Below, one piece after another: positions 8,100-16,469 of a stretch of 48,347 bases of DNA. Location: positions 1 to 48,347 of the forward strand of contig JAAUZC010000051.1 in NCBI GenBank assembly GCA_014804795.1. Direction: 5' to 3'. The translations under genes and the position numbers were made by a program. Positions within the stretch are counted from its first letter, which is position 1. Every line of letters begins with the position of its first letter. Under the pieces are notes generated by a model, which was not told the origin of the DNA, made no database searches, and saw nothing but the letters and a program-made list of their open reading frames with translations. The stretch is from Lachnospiraceae bacterium. GTDB lineage: Bacteria; Bacillota; Clostridia; Lachnospirales; Lachnospiraceae.

Positions 8100-9140
8100 A
8101 TGGGCAAAACAGATATAAAATCTCTTTCGTTTGCGCAGTTGCAGCAGGAGATGGAAAAAATCGGAGAAAAAAAATTCCGGGCGGCGCAGCTTTATGAATG
8201 GATGCATAAGAAGCTTGCCCGGAATTTTTCGGAAATGACAAACCTGTCACTTTCTTTGAGAGAAAAGTGCGGAGAATATTTCGAGTTGACTGCACTTACG
8301 CCTGTGCAGGTACAGGAATCGAAACTGGACGGCACAAAAAAGTTTTTATTTGAGTTGGCTGACGGCAATATGGTGGAGAGTGTTTTGATGAAATATCATC
8401 ACGGAAATTCTCTCTGCATTTCTTCTCAGGTGGGATGCAAAATGGGCTGTAAGTTTTGTGCATCTACGCTGGGAGGGCTTGTGAGGAGCCTGACTGTCTC
8501 GGAGATGCTGGATCAGGTCTATGCGGTAACGAGGCTGACAGGAGAGCGCATATCCAATGTGGTAGTCATGGGCATTGGAGAACCCCTTGACAATATGGAA
8601 AACCTTGTGAAATTTATCCGGATGCTGACGGATGATAAGGGATTGCATATCAGCCAGAGGAATATCACGGTCTCCACCTGCGGGCTTGTGCCGAAGATGA
8701 GAGAGCTGGCACAGGAGGAACTGCAGATCACGCTGGCGCTTTCCCTGCATGGCGTCACAGATGAAAAGCGAAAGGAATTGATGCCGATCGCGGAAAAATA
8801 CGGTGTGGCGGAATTGATGGATGCCTGCCGGTATTATTTTGAAAAGACCGGGCGGCGCATTACGTTTGAATATGCACTTGTAAAAGGAGTGAACGATACG
8901 GAAGAAGATGCGAGAGGGCTGATCAGGCTTACGTCATTGGTGCACGCCCATGTGAATCTGATACCGGTCAATCCTGTCAGGGAGAGGAGTTACGTGTCTT
9001 CAGAGAAGGAAGCTGTGAAAGTGTTTCAGAAAAAACTCGAGGAGGCGGGGGTAAATGCAACGCTGCGCAGAGAGATGGGACGGGACATTGACGGCGCATG
9101 CGGGCAGCTTCGCAGAAATTATAAGAAATACATATTTTAA
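8100..9140 (+). CDS. rlmN: 23S rRNA A2503 / tRNA A37 C2-methyltransferase
   Basis: This radical-SAM enzyme methylates C2 of A2503 in 23S rRNA and of A37 in some tRNAs. The iron-sulfur site CKMGCKFC has cysteines 113, 117 and 120 in the CxxxCxxC pattern. The cysteine that forms the covalent RNA intermediate sits near the end in GACGQL (Cys334). Length 346 is standard. The ribosome site is weak (AAAAAGG about 6 bp ahead), and the 148-bp upstream gap is filled with hairpin repeats, so it may have separate expression from rsmB. Confidence 0.96.
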   Translation: MGKTDIKSLSFAQLQQEMEKIGEKKFRAAQLYEWMHKKLARNFSEMTNLSLSLREKCGEYFELTALTPVQVQESKLDGTKKFLFELADGNMVESVLMKYHHGNSLCISSQVGCKMGCKFCASTLGGLVRSLTVSEMLDQVYAVTRLTGERISNVVVMGIGEPLDNMENLVKFIRMLTDDKGLHISQRNITVSTCGLVPKMRELAQEELQITLALSLHGVTDEKRKELMPIAEKYGVAELMDACRYYFEKTGRRITFEYALVKGVNDTEEDARGLIRLTSLVHAHVNLIPVNPVRERSYVSSEKEAVKVFQKKLEEAGVNATLRREMGRDIDGACGQLRRNYKKYIF

Positions 9141-9193
9141 CAGAAATATGGTAAAAATAAACATTAAATTTGGAGGGCGGGAGTTGATTTTTC

Positions 9194-9222
9194 TTGCCCC
9201 CTCGCCATTTATGTGGTAGTAT
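9194..9222 (+). promoter_or_regulatory. Possible promoter for the phosphatase-kinase-rsgA group
   Basis: TTGCCC at 9194-9199, a 17-bp spacer, then TAGTAT at 9217-9222 preceded by TGG (extended -10 form). It lies about 55 bp ahead of the PP2C gene. It is recognised by eye only. Confidence 0.4.
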
Positions 9223-9277
9223 TTTAATTTGTAGAACACTAATTACGAAAGACGGCTTCAGGGGGATATAAACTTTG

Positions 9278-10006
9278 ATGAAAACAGCCTCCTTATCGGA
9301 TAAGGGGAAAAGAAGACAACTGAATCAGGATGTGGTGTACTCCTCGGAATTGCCGGTGGGAAATCTGCCGAATCTGTTTATGATCGCAGATGGTATGGGC
9401 GGCCATAAAGCGGGGGATTATGCATCGCGCTATGCGGTGGATACGATCTGTAAAGAAGCTGAAAGATCCGATGAGACCATACCGGAGCGGATACTGCAAA
9501 ACGCCATCACGGTGGCGAATGCCGGTATTTTTGAGCTTTCCGGTGAAAACAAAGATCTGGAAGGCATGGGCACTACCGTGGTTGCCTGTACGATTAACGG
9601 AAATTGCCTGAAAGTGGGCAACGTGGGCGACAGCCGTCTTTATATTGTAAATGGAAAACAAATCAGGCAGATCACAACGGATCATTCTCTTGTGGAAGAA
9701 ATGATCAGGATGGGAGGGCTCGACAGGGAAAGTGCGAGGACTCATCCGAATAAGAATATAATTACAAGGGCAGTGGGCGTCACCTATGCAGTTCTGGCAG
9801 ACTTTTATGAAGTGGAACTGCAGGAAGGCGATGTAGTCCTGCTGTGCTCTGACGGACTTAGTAATATGCTGGAGGATGAAGAAATAAGAATGATCATAAA
9901 TGCCCAGCGTGACATCATGGAAAAAGCGGAAGCTCTTGTAAGAGCTGCCAATCAAAATGGCGGCAGGGATAATATTTCCCTGATATTGATCGAGCCGGAT
10001 ATTTGA
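9278..10006 (+). CDS. prpC: PP2C-family Ser/Thr protein phosphatase (PrpC/Stp type)
   Basis: This cytoplasmic metal-dependent phosphatase reverses phosphorylation by the PASTA kinase encoded next to it. All the PP2C metal motifs are present: SDKGKRRQLNQD near the start, ADGMGGHKAGD, GDSRLY, DHSLVEEM, CSDGLSNML and a closing GGRDNIS. Length is 242, standard for bacterial stand-alone PP2C. ATG 9278 follows GGGGGAT by about 10 bp; the TTG just before it at 9275 is an alternative start. It lies 94 bp ahead of the kinase gene. Confidence 0.94.
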   Translation: MKTASLSDKGKRRQLNQDVVYSSELPVGNLPNLFMIADGMGGHKAGDYASRYAVDTICKEAERSDETIPERILQNAITVANAGIFELSGENKDLEGMGTTVVACTINGNCLKVGNVGDSRLYIVNGKQIRQITTDHSLVEEMIRMGGLDRESARTHPNKNIITRAVGVTYAVLADFYEVELQEGDVVLLCSDGLSNMLEDEEIRMIINAQRDIMEKAEALVRAANQNGGRDNISLILIEPDI

Positions 10007-10100
10007 TGCCGGTTCAGGCTGTAGGATGACACAGTTGGAATATAAAGAGAGTGAAAAGGGATATTCACTTGCAGATTTGTGGTTAAATGGAGTTTGAAGC

Positions 10101-12194
10101 ATGATTAAAATTGGAATGATGATAGGAGACCGCTACGAGATTTTAGAAAAGATCGGAACCGGCGGCATGTCAGATGTCTATAAAGCAAAATGCCATAAGT
10201 TAAACAGATTTGTGGCGATTAAGGTATTGAAACAGGAATTTTCCGAGAATGCAAACTTTGTGTCAAAATTCCGCACGGAGGCCCAGGCGGCGGCAGGGCT
10301 GATGCATCCGAACATTGTCAATGTTTATGATGTAGGAGAAGAAAACGGCATTTACTATTTCGTTATGGAAATGGTAGAGGGCATCACGCTAAAAAAGTAT
10401 ATTGAAAAGAAAGCAAGGCTTTCCGTCAAGGAGGCTATCAGTATAGCAATTCAGGTTTCCATGGGCATCGAGGCGGCCCATAATAACCATATTATTCACA
10501 GGGATATCAAGCCTCAGAATATCATGATCTCCAAAGAGGGAAAGGTAAAGGTGACAGACTTTGGCATCGCCAAAGCGGCCACCAGCAACACGATCACATC
10601 AAATGTGATGGGATCTGTCCATTATACGTCGCCCGAACAGGCAAGAGGCGGTTACAGTGATGAAAAGAGCGATATTTATTCTCTCGGCATCACGATGTTT
10701 GAAATGCTCACCGGCAGAGTGCCTTTTAACGGGGAGACGACGGTAGCGATCGCCATTAAACACATTCAGGAGGAGCTGCCTTCTCCGAGAGAGTATGTGC
10801 CGGAGATTCCGATCAGCGTGGAGCAGATCGTTTTCAAGTGCTGCCAGAAAAGTCCGGATCGCAGATATCAGTCTATGGCAGAACTGATCGACGATTTGAA
10901 ACAGTCTTTGTTAAATCCGGATGAAGATTTTGTGAAAGTGATGGAGCCGGACCGCAAGGCATCCACCCGTATGATCACAGAGCGGGAGATGGCGCGGATT
11001 AAAAAAGCTTCTGCGGCAAAAGATAATATGGATGAGTCCATGCGCTTAAACCGGGCGAACTATACGGAGCATGACGAGGAAGAAGAGGATTACGAGGAAG
11101 ATTATGATCCGCGTATGGAGAAGATCACAACCATACTCGCCGTTGTGGCGGCGATCATTATCGGCTGCATTGTGATCGTATTGGTCGGAAGGGCTTTGGG
11201 AATTTTCCATCTGAGCGGTAATAAGGATGATGAAGATACAAAGCAGGAAGAAGAGACAAAACAGGTAGAAATGATAGATGTGACCGGTATGGCGGTGAAT
11301 GCCGCACAGGACAGACTGCGTAAAATGGGGCTTGTCCCGGTAGTCAAGTATGTGGAAAATGCCGCCTATGAGCAGAATCAGGTGATCAGTGCCAATGTGG
11401 AAGAAGGCATGATGGTAGATCCGGGGACAGAGATCACATTGACCGTCAGCTCCGGCACAGAGGGAGTGGATGTTCCGTCAGCTACGGGGGTCACTTACGA
11501 AGAGGCAAAAAATACACTGGAAAAAGCGGGCTTTGTGGTGAACAGAAACGAGGCCTCTTCCTCCACAGTGGAGAATAATTATGTAATCTCTCAGAATCCC
11601 GAGAGCGGGACAAAGGCTCCGAAAGGCTCCGCGGTGACGATCGTAGTCAGTACCGGTGCGGAAGATTCCAAGATCAGGGTGCCCGATCTGATGGGGAAGG
11701 AAGAAGATGAGGCTGTGGCAATACTTGTGGAGATGGGTCTGCAGGCTGGCACAGTGAGTCAGATCAACAGTGAAGACTTTCCGGCAGGTCAGGTATGTTA
11801 CCAGAGCTATTCGGTAGGTTCCTTTGTGGACCCGAGCACACCGATTGATATCAAGATCAGTCTCGGCGGGAAAGCGGAGACATACAGTTACAGCGGTAAT
11901 ATTACAGGACCGACCAGAGCGGAGGATCCGGATTATAAAGAGGGTACGACAGTGAAAGTGACGATCGTGACGGAGGACGGAACGACACTGCTCGATACCC
12001 AGACCACATCCTTCCCGGTTGCAGTAAATTACAGCGGAATCAAGTCATCCACGGGTAAGCTCACATTCCGGTATACGAATACCACAGAGGCCGTGATGAC
12101 GCCGGATGAGGAAGGCAATCTGGTGGAGACGACGCCGGCATCCAGTGAGGATAAGACGTTAGAGCGAACGATAGAGTTTACAAAAGAAAGGTAA
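10101..12194 (+). CDS. prkC: PASTA-domain Ser/Thr protein kinase (PrkC/PknB type)
   Basis: This membrane kinase senses peptidoglycan fragments or lipid II outside and phosphorylates cell-wall and growth proteins inside. The kinase domain spans 1 to about 275: glycine loop GTGGMSDVY, Lys41 in VAIKVLK, HRD at 133-135, DFG at 153-155. It is followed by an acidic linker, a single membrane helix at about 343-366 and three PASTA repeats (about 390-452, 454-520, 528-592). The last 100 residues (after KISLGGKAE) are not a PASTA repeat; they look like a beta-rich extracellular domain. Length 697. It pairs with the preceding phosphatase. Confidence 0.95.
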   Translation: MIKIGMMIGDRYEILEKIGTGGMSDVYKAKCHKLNRFVAIKVLKQEFSENANFVSKFRTEAQAAAGLMHPNIVNVYDVGEENGIYYFVMEMVEGITLKKYIEKKARLSVKEAISIAIQVSMGIEAAHNNHIIHRDIKPQNIMISKEGKVKVTDFGIAKAATSNTITSNVMGSVHYTSPEQARGGYSDEKSDIYSLGITMFEMLTGRVPFNGETTVAIAIKHIQEELPSPREYVPEIPISVEQIVFKCCQKSPDRRYQSMAELIDDLKQSLLNPDEDFVKVMEPDRKASTRMITEREMARIKKASAAKDNMDESMRLNRANYTEHDEEEEDYEEDYDPRMEKITTILAVVAAIIIGCIVIVLVGRALGIFHLSGNKDDEDTKQEEETKQVEMIDVTGMAVNAAQDRLRKMGLVPVVKYVENAAYEQNQVISANVEEGMMVDPGTEITLTVSSGTEGVDVPSATGVTYEEAKNTLEKAGFVVNRNEASSSTVENNYVISQNPESGTKAPKGSAVTIVVSTGAEDSKIRVPDLMGKEEDEAVAILVEMGLQAGTVSQINSEDFPAGQVCYQSYSVGSFVDPSTPIDIKISLGGKAETYSYSGNITGPTRAEDPDYKEGTTVKVTIVTEDGTTLLDTQTTSFPVAVNYSGIKSSTGKLTFRYTNTTEAVMTPDEEGNLVETTPASSEDKTLERTIEFTKER

Positions 12195-12227
12195 CTGTTC
12201 CGGGATGCAGAAAGCAGTAAATGTCAT

Positions 12228-13106
12228 ATGCAGGGAAAGATAATTAAAGGAATTGCCGGATTTTATTATGTGCACGCAGAAAATCTTTGCATCTATGAAT
12301 GCAAGGCAAGGGGCGTCTTCAGAAAGGACAATGTAAAGCCTCTTGTGGGAGATAATGTGGAGCTGGAGGTGTTAGATCAGGAAGAAAAAACGGGAAACAT
12401 CAGAGAGATTCTGCCCCGTAAAAGCAGACTGATCCGCCCGGCGGTGGCAAATATTGATCAGGCAATGGTGATATTCGCAATCTTAAAGCCGGAGCCGAAT
12501 TTTAATCTGTTAGACCGGTTTTTGATCATGATGGAACAGCAGAATCTGCCCTGTGTGATCTGTTTTAATAAAAGTGATATTGCTTCAGAGAAAGAGAGGG
12601 AAGCATTGCAAAGCGCCTATGAAACCTGTGGTTATCAGGTGCTTTTTATCAGTGTCAAAGAAAAAGAGGGACTGGAGGATGTAAGGAAACTTCTGCAGGG
12701 GAAGACCACCACAGTGGCAGGCCCCAGCGGTGTGGGAAAATCTTCTCTGATCAATTATCTGCAGCCCCGGGCGGAGATGGAGACCGGCGCGATCAGCGAA
12801 AAAATTGACAGAGGAAAGCATACTACCCGTCATTCGGAATTGTTTGCGCTTGACAAAGAAAGCTATATTATGGATACGCCGGGTTTTTCTTCCCTGCAGC
12901 TTTTTGATATGGAAAAAGAGGAGCTGAAAAGCTTTTATCCGGAATTTAGAGAACACGAGGACAGGTGCCGATTCCGGGGCTGCGCTCATATCAGTGAACC
13001 GGGGTGCAGCGTAAAAGAGGCGCTGGCGGCGGGAAAGATCAGTGATGTGAGGTATCGTAATTATACGCTGTTGTATCATGAGCTGAAAGAGAGAAGAAGA
13101 TACTGA
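12228..13106 (+). CDS. rsgA: Ribosome small-subunit-dependent GTPase A
   Basis: This circularly permuted GTPase helps mature the 30S subunit and checks the decoding centre. It has an N-terminal OB-fold, then the G4 motif NKSD at 114-117 ahead of the G1 loop GPSGVGKSS (165-173) and G3 DTPG at 216-219, which shows the permuted order. A C-terminal zinc site is C247, C252, H254, C260. Length 292, usual. It ends the housekeeping run. In many relatives rpe and a thiamine pyrophosphokinase follow, but here the next gene is a convergent regulator. Confidence 0.96.
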   Translation: MQGKIIKGIAGFYYVHAENLCIYECKARGVFRKDNVKPLVGDNVELEVLDQEEKTGNIREILPRKSRLIRPAVANIDQAMVIFAILKPEPNFNLLDRFLIMMEQQNLPCVICFNKSDIASEKEREALQSAYETCGYQVLFISVKEKEGLEDVRKLLQGKTTTVAGPSGVGKSSLINYLQPRAEMETGAISEKIDRGKHTTRHSELFALDKESYIMDTPGFSSLQLFDMEKEELKSFYPEFREHEDRCRFRGCAHISEPGCSVKEALAAGKISDVRYRNYTLLYHELKERRRY

Positions 13107-13107
13107 G

Positions 13108-13142
13108 CCCCCTTGAAAACCAGGGAATCAAGGGGTTATATT
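13108..13142. terminator. Bidirectional terminator between rsgA and tetR
   Basis: CCCCTTGA (13109-13116) pairs with TCAAGGGG (13128-13135), followed by TTATATTTT on the plus strand. The right arm overlaps the stop codon of the convergent tetR gene, so the hairpin probably ends transcription of both genes. Confidence 0.7.
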
Positions 13143-13718
13143 TTCAGAATCTGCCGCTGTCAGTATATTTGTTATGGAGTTGTTTAATATCAGGGAAATA
13201 TACTGTACGATTTTTTCACGGTCATGAGGAGATTTGCTGTTGATCCGCTCCAGAAGAAGGCTTGCAATCGCTCCGGTATAAAATCTGCTGAGCAGATCTT
13301 TGAATTCTCCGTTGACGTTTATCTGATTTTTTTGTGCTGTTCTTTCAATGAATGCTGCGGATAATTCAATAAAATCCTGATGGAAAAACTGCAATAATTC
13401 ATCTTTTCCCATAAAATGATAAATATTTTTCAGAATCGTTTCGTTTTCATCAATATAGTCCAGAACAAAGTAAATTGTTTCTTTATAATCCGTGATCAAA
13501 TCCATTTGTTTAATGACTTCGATTGCTTCCTGTTTCAGCATCCAATTTAACAAAGCATAAACATTTTCAAAATGATAATAAAAGGTTTTACGGTTCACTT
13601 TACAGTCTGTTATGATCTCGCTTACGGTAACTTTAGGCAGAGGCTTGCTTTCCAGTAATTTTTTTAAAGAGGAGGCAAGCATTTTTTTGGTGTTGAGTGA
13701 TATTATTTCATGTTTCAT
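13128..13718 (-). CDS. TetR-family transcriptional regulator
   Basis: 196 residues with an N-terminal TetR helix-turn-helix (KVTVSEIITDCKVNRKTFYYHF, about 29-50) and a helical C-terminal domain resembling the DhaS-like group of TetR proteins. That group often lacks an obvious small-molecule pocket. It is divergent from the MMPL transporter gene across a 246-bp gap, the usual arrangement for a local repressor of the transporter pair. Its codon use is more AT-rich than that of the housekeeping genes. The ligand is unknown. Confidence 0.85.
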   Translation of the reverse strand: MKHEIISLNTKKMLASSLKKLLESKPLPKVTVSEIITDCKVNRKTFYYHFENVYALLNWMLKQEAIEVIKQMDLITDYKETIYFVLDYIDENETILKNIYHFMGKDELLQFFHQDFIELSAAFIERTAQKNQINVNGEFKDLLSRFYTGAIASLLLERINSKSPHDREKIVQYISLILNNSITNILTAADSENITP

Positions 13719-13773
13719 GTGAGTGCATATTCCTTCCGGTCTCGTGATTTCTACATTTAAACCATACGCATTT

Positions 13774-13801
13774 ATTATACACTTGTCCGGTAAAATTGCA
13801 A
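13774..13801 (-). promoter_or_regulatory. Promoter of the tetR gene
   Basis: On the minus strand TTGCAA (13801-13796), a 16-bp spacer and TATAAT (13779-13774) precede the tetR start by about 55 bp. The 13719-13964 gap must also hold the transporter promoter; TTGTTT with a 17-bp spacer to TATATA near 13886-13914 is a weak candidate. No clear operator palindrome was found. Confidence 0.5.
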
Positions 13802-13964
13802 TAGATGTGCCGTAATATGTCTGTATTTGCCCATCAAATAGGGTAAAGATGACCCAATTTTACACATATAAATTAAATTGACCGTTGTTTTTGTCAGGTT
13901 TGTTTCGTATATATTGGACTATGCAAAATGAGAGAAAAAAAGCATCAAAGGAGGCGCTTACATA

Positions 13965-16469
13965 GTGGAGGAGAAGGGCAGCACGGAAAAAAATGCGAAT
14001 CAGGTAATGATGAAAGTATGTGGATTTATTGTGGATAAGAGAAATCTTTTTTTCCTGATTTTCGGCATTCTGATCGTTTTTTCTGCTATATCAAGGAAGT
14101 GGGTCGGGGTAGAGAATTCCATGGCATATTATCTGCCGGGGACGACGGAAACAAGGCAGGGGCTTGACCTCATGGAAGAGGAGTTTATCACTTATGGTAC
14201 CTGTAATGTGATGATTGCCAATGTGTCATATGAGCAGGCGGAAGATATCTGTGAACGGCTGGAAAGTATCGGAGGCGTTTTTTCGGTAGACTTTGATGAT
14301 TCCGGAGAGCATTACACGAATGGTTCCGCTTATTATAATATTACTTTTGATTATGATGAGAACGATGATGCGTGCATTACGGCGCTTGACAAGGTAAAGG
14401 AACTGCTTGCGGATTATGATTATTATCTGACGACGGGACTGGGCAATACGCAGGCGGAACTGATCGCACAGGAAATGAATACGATTTCCGTATTGGTAGC
14501 GGTTATAGTAGTATCGGTATTGCTGTTGACGACTCAGGCATATGCCGAGATCCCGGTGCTGCTTATTACGTTTTTATCCGCTGCCATTATCCAGATGGGC
14601 ACTAATTTCTTATTGGGGACGATTTCTTTTGTTTCAAATTCGGTTACGATCGTGTTACAGCTGGCATTGTCGGTTGATTATGCGGTGATCCTTTTAAACA
14701 GGTATAAAGAGGAGCATGCTGCGTATGAGGCGCGTGAGGCGGCAATCATAGCGCTTAGCAAAGCAATTCCGGAGATTGCGGGAAGTTCTTTGACAACCAT
14801 CGGCGGTCTGATCGCGATGACTTTCATGCAGTACCAGATGGGACCGGATTTAGGTGTTGTGCTGATCAAGGCAATCATTTTAAGCCTGCTTGCGGTGTTT
14901 TTATTGATGCCGGGTGTTATTATGCTGTTTTCAAAGCTTATGGATACCACTAAGCATAAAAATTTTATTCCGGATATTCCTATTGTAGGAAAATTTGCAT
15001 ATGCCTCAAGGTATATTGTGGCACCGCTTTTTTTGATCGCGATCGTGGCGGGATACCTGATTTCCAAGAACTGTCCTTATGTGTTCGGCTATAGTACGGT
15101 TACGCCTCCGATACAAAACAGCGTACAGAAGGCGGAAGAAATGCAGGAGACAAATTTCGGCGGCGAGAATATGGTGGCCCTTATTGTGCCGGCAGGCAAT
15201 TATGATAATGAAAAAGCTTTGCTGCGTGATCTGGATGCATGTCAGGAAGTGGATCATACAATGGGGCTTTCCAATATTGAGGCAATGGATGGCTATAATC
15301 TGACAGACGGACTTACGCCAAGACAGTTTTCGGAGTTGATCGATCTGGATTATGAAGTGGCGGAATTGATATATACTGCCTATGCAGTCAATGATGAGGA
15401 CTATGCCAAGGTAGTCAACGGTCTGTCGGATTATCAGGTGCCTTTGATCGATATGTTTATGTTTGTATATGATGAGGTGGAAGAAGGCTATGTGACATTG
15501 GAGGCCGATCTGCAGGAAACACTGGATGATGCCTATAAACAGATGAATTTTGCCAAAAGTCAGCTTCAGGGAGAAAACTACAGCCGTATGCTGGTATACC
15601 TGACGCTTCCGGAAGAGAGTGAAGAAACCTTTGCTTTCTTAGATAGGATGCATGAGATAGCAGGAAAATATTATGACGGTACGGTTCTCGTCTGCGGAGA
15701 GTCTGTCAGTCAGTATGACTTACAAAAGACTTTTTCGCGGGATAATATGGTTGTAAATGTTGTGTCCATTCTGGTTGTACTGGTGGTGCTTCTGTTTACC
15801 TTTAAATCAGCGGGTATGCCGATTCTGCTGATCGCAGTCATACAGGGAAGTATCTGGATCAATTTCTCGGTGCCTTCCTTACAGCATGATAATTTGTTCT
15901 TCTTAGGCTATTTGATAGTCAGCTCGATTCAGATGGGCGCCAACATTGACTATGCTATTGTTATTGCCAGTCGCTATACGGATTTAAGAAAGACTATGGG
16001 AAGAAGAGAATCCATTATTGATACGATGAATCTGTCATTCCCTACAATTATCACTTCCGGTACGATGTTGGCGGTGGCGGGTATTCTGATCGGAAAGCTG
16101 ACTTCTGATGTCGCGATTTTCGGGATCGGTAAATGTTTAGGGCGTGGTACATTGATTTCCATATTTATCACGATGTTCGTACTGCCGCAGATTTTGCTGG
16201 TGGGAGATACCATCATAGAAAAGACGGCGTTTGTCGTGAATATGCCGATCAGGACAAAGAACGCTTCGGGGCTTATCAGAGTGGATGGGCTGGTGCATGG
16301 TAAAATTGACGGTACGGTGACAGGTTCCATGAATGCAATAATCAGGGGTAATGTCAGTGCATATGTAGAGGCCGGTGAGGTGACGGAGTTGACAGAAGCC
16401 GAGTACAAGAAGCTTACAGAAGAGATAACGGAGCTGAGCGGAAGCAGAGAGGTGAAAAAATATGTATAG
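13965..16469 (+). CDS. MMPL/RND-superfamily membrane transporter with beta-helix-like tail
   Basis: This 834-residue protein has the two-half RND/MMPL plan: a membrane helix at about 30-50, a large extracellular loop, a bundle of helices (about 170-330), a second extracellular loop and a second bundle (about 590-760). Such proteins export lipids, drugs or surface polymers using ion gradients. The tail is unusual: around residues 772-805, short repeats of the form G-x-V/I-x-G (VDGLVHGKIDGTVTGS, then IIRGNVSAYVEAG) resemble a turn or two of a bactofilin-type beta helix, followed by a charged helix. It uses a GTG start with AAAGGAGG 10 bp ahead. Its stop overlaps the next gene by 8 bp, so the two are co-expressed and probably work together. 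The cargo is unknown. Confidence 0.85.
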   Translation: MEEKGSTEKNANQVMMKVCGFIVDKRNLFFLIFGILIVFSAISRKWVGVENSMAYYLPGTTETRQGLDLMEEEFITYGTCNVMIANVSYEQAEDICERLESIGGVFSVDFDDSGEHYTNGSAYYNITFDYDENDDACITALDKVKELLADYDYYLTTGLGNTQAELIAQEMNTISVLVAVIVVSVLLLTTQAYAEIPVLLITFLSAAIIQMGTNFLLGTISFVSNSVTIVLQLALSVDYAVILLNRYKEEHAAYEAREAAIIALSKAIPEIAGSSLTTIGGLIAMTFMQYQMGPDLGVVLIKAIILSLLAVFLLMPGVIMLFSKLMDTTKHKNFIPDIPIVGKFAYASRYIVAPLFLIAIVAGYLISKNCPYVFGYSTVTPPIQNSVQKAEEMQETNFGGENMVALIVPAGNYDNEKALLRDLDACQEVDHTMGLSNIEAMDGYNLTDGLTPRQFSELIDLDYEVAELIYTAYAVNDEDYAKVVNGLSDYQVPLIDMFMFVYDEVEEGYVTLEADLQETLDDAYKQMNFAKSQLQGENYSRMLVYLTLPEESEETFAFLDRMHEIAGKYYDGTVLVCGESVSQYDLQKTFSRDNMVVNVVSILVVLVVLLFTFKSAGMPILLIAVIQGSIWINFSVPSLQHDNLFFLGYLIVSSIQMGANIDYAIVIASRYTDLRKTMGRRESIIDTMNLSFPTIITSGTMLAVAGILIGKLTSDVAIFGIGKCLGRGTLISIFITMFVLPQILLVGDTIIEKTAFVVNMPIRTKNASGLIRVDGLVHGKIDGTVTGSMNAIIRGNVSAYVEAGEVTELTEAEYKKLTEEITELSGSREVKKYV

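Noticed and set aside
9293-10102. Reverse-strand ORF of 269 codons across the PP2C gene
   Set aside because: It is the antisense of an intact phosphatase with all metal motifs; there is no ribosome site or recognisable domain.
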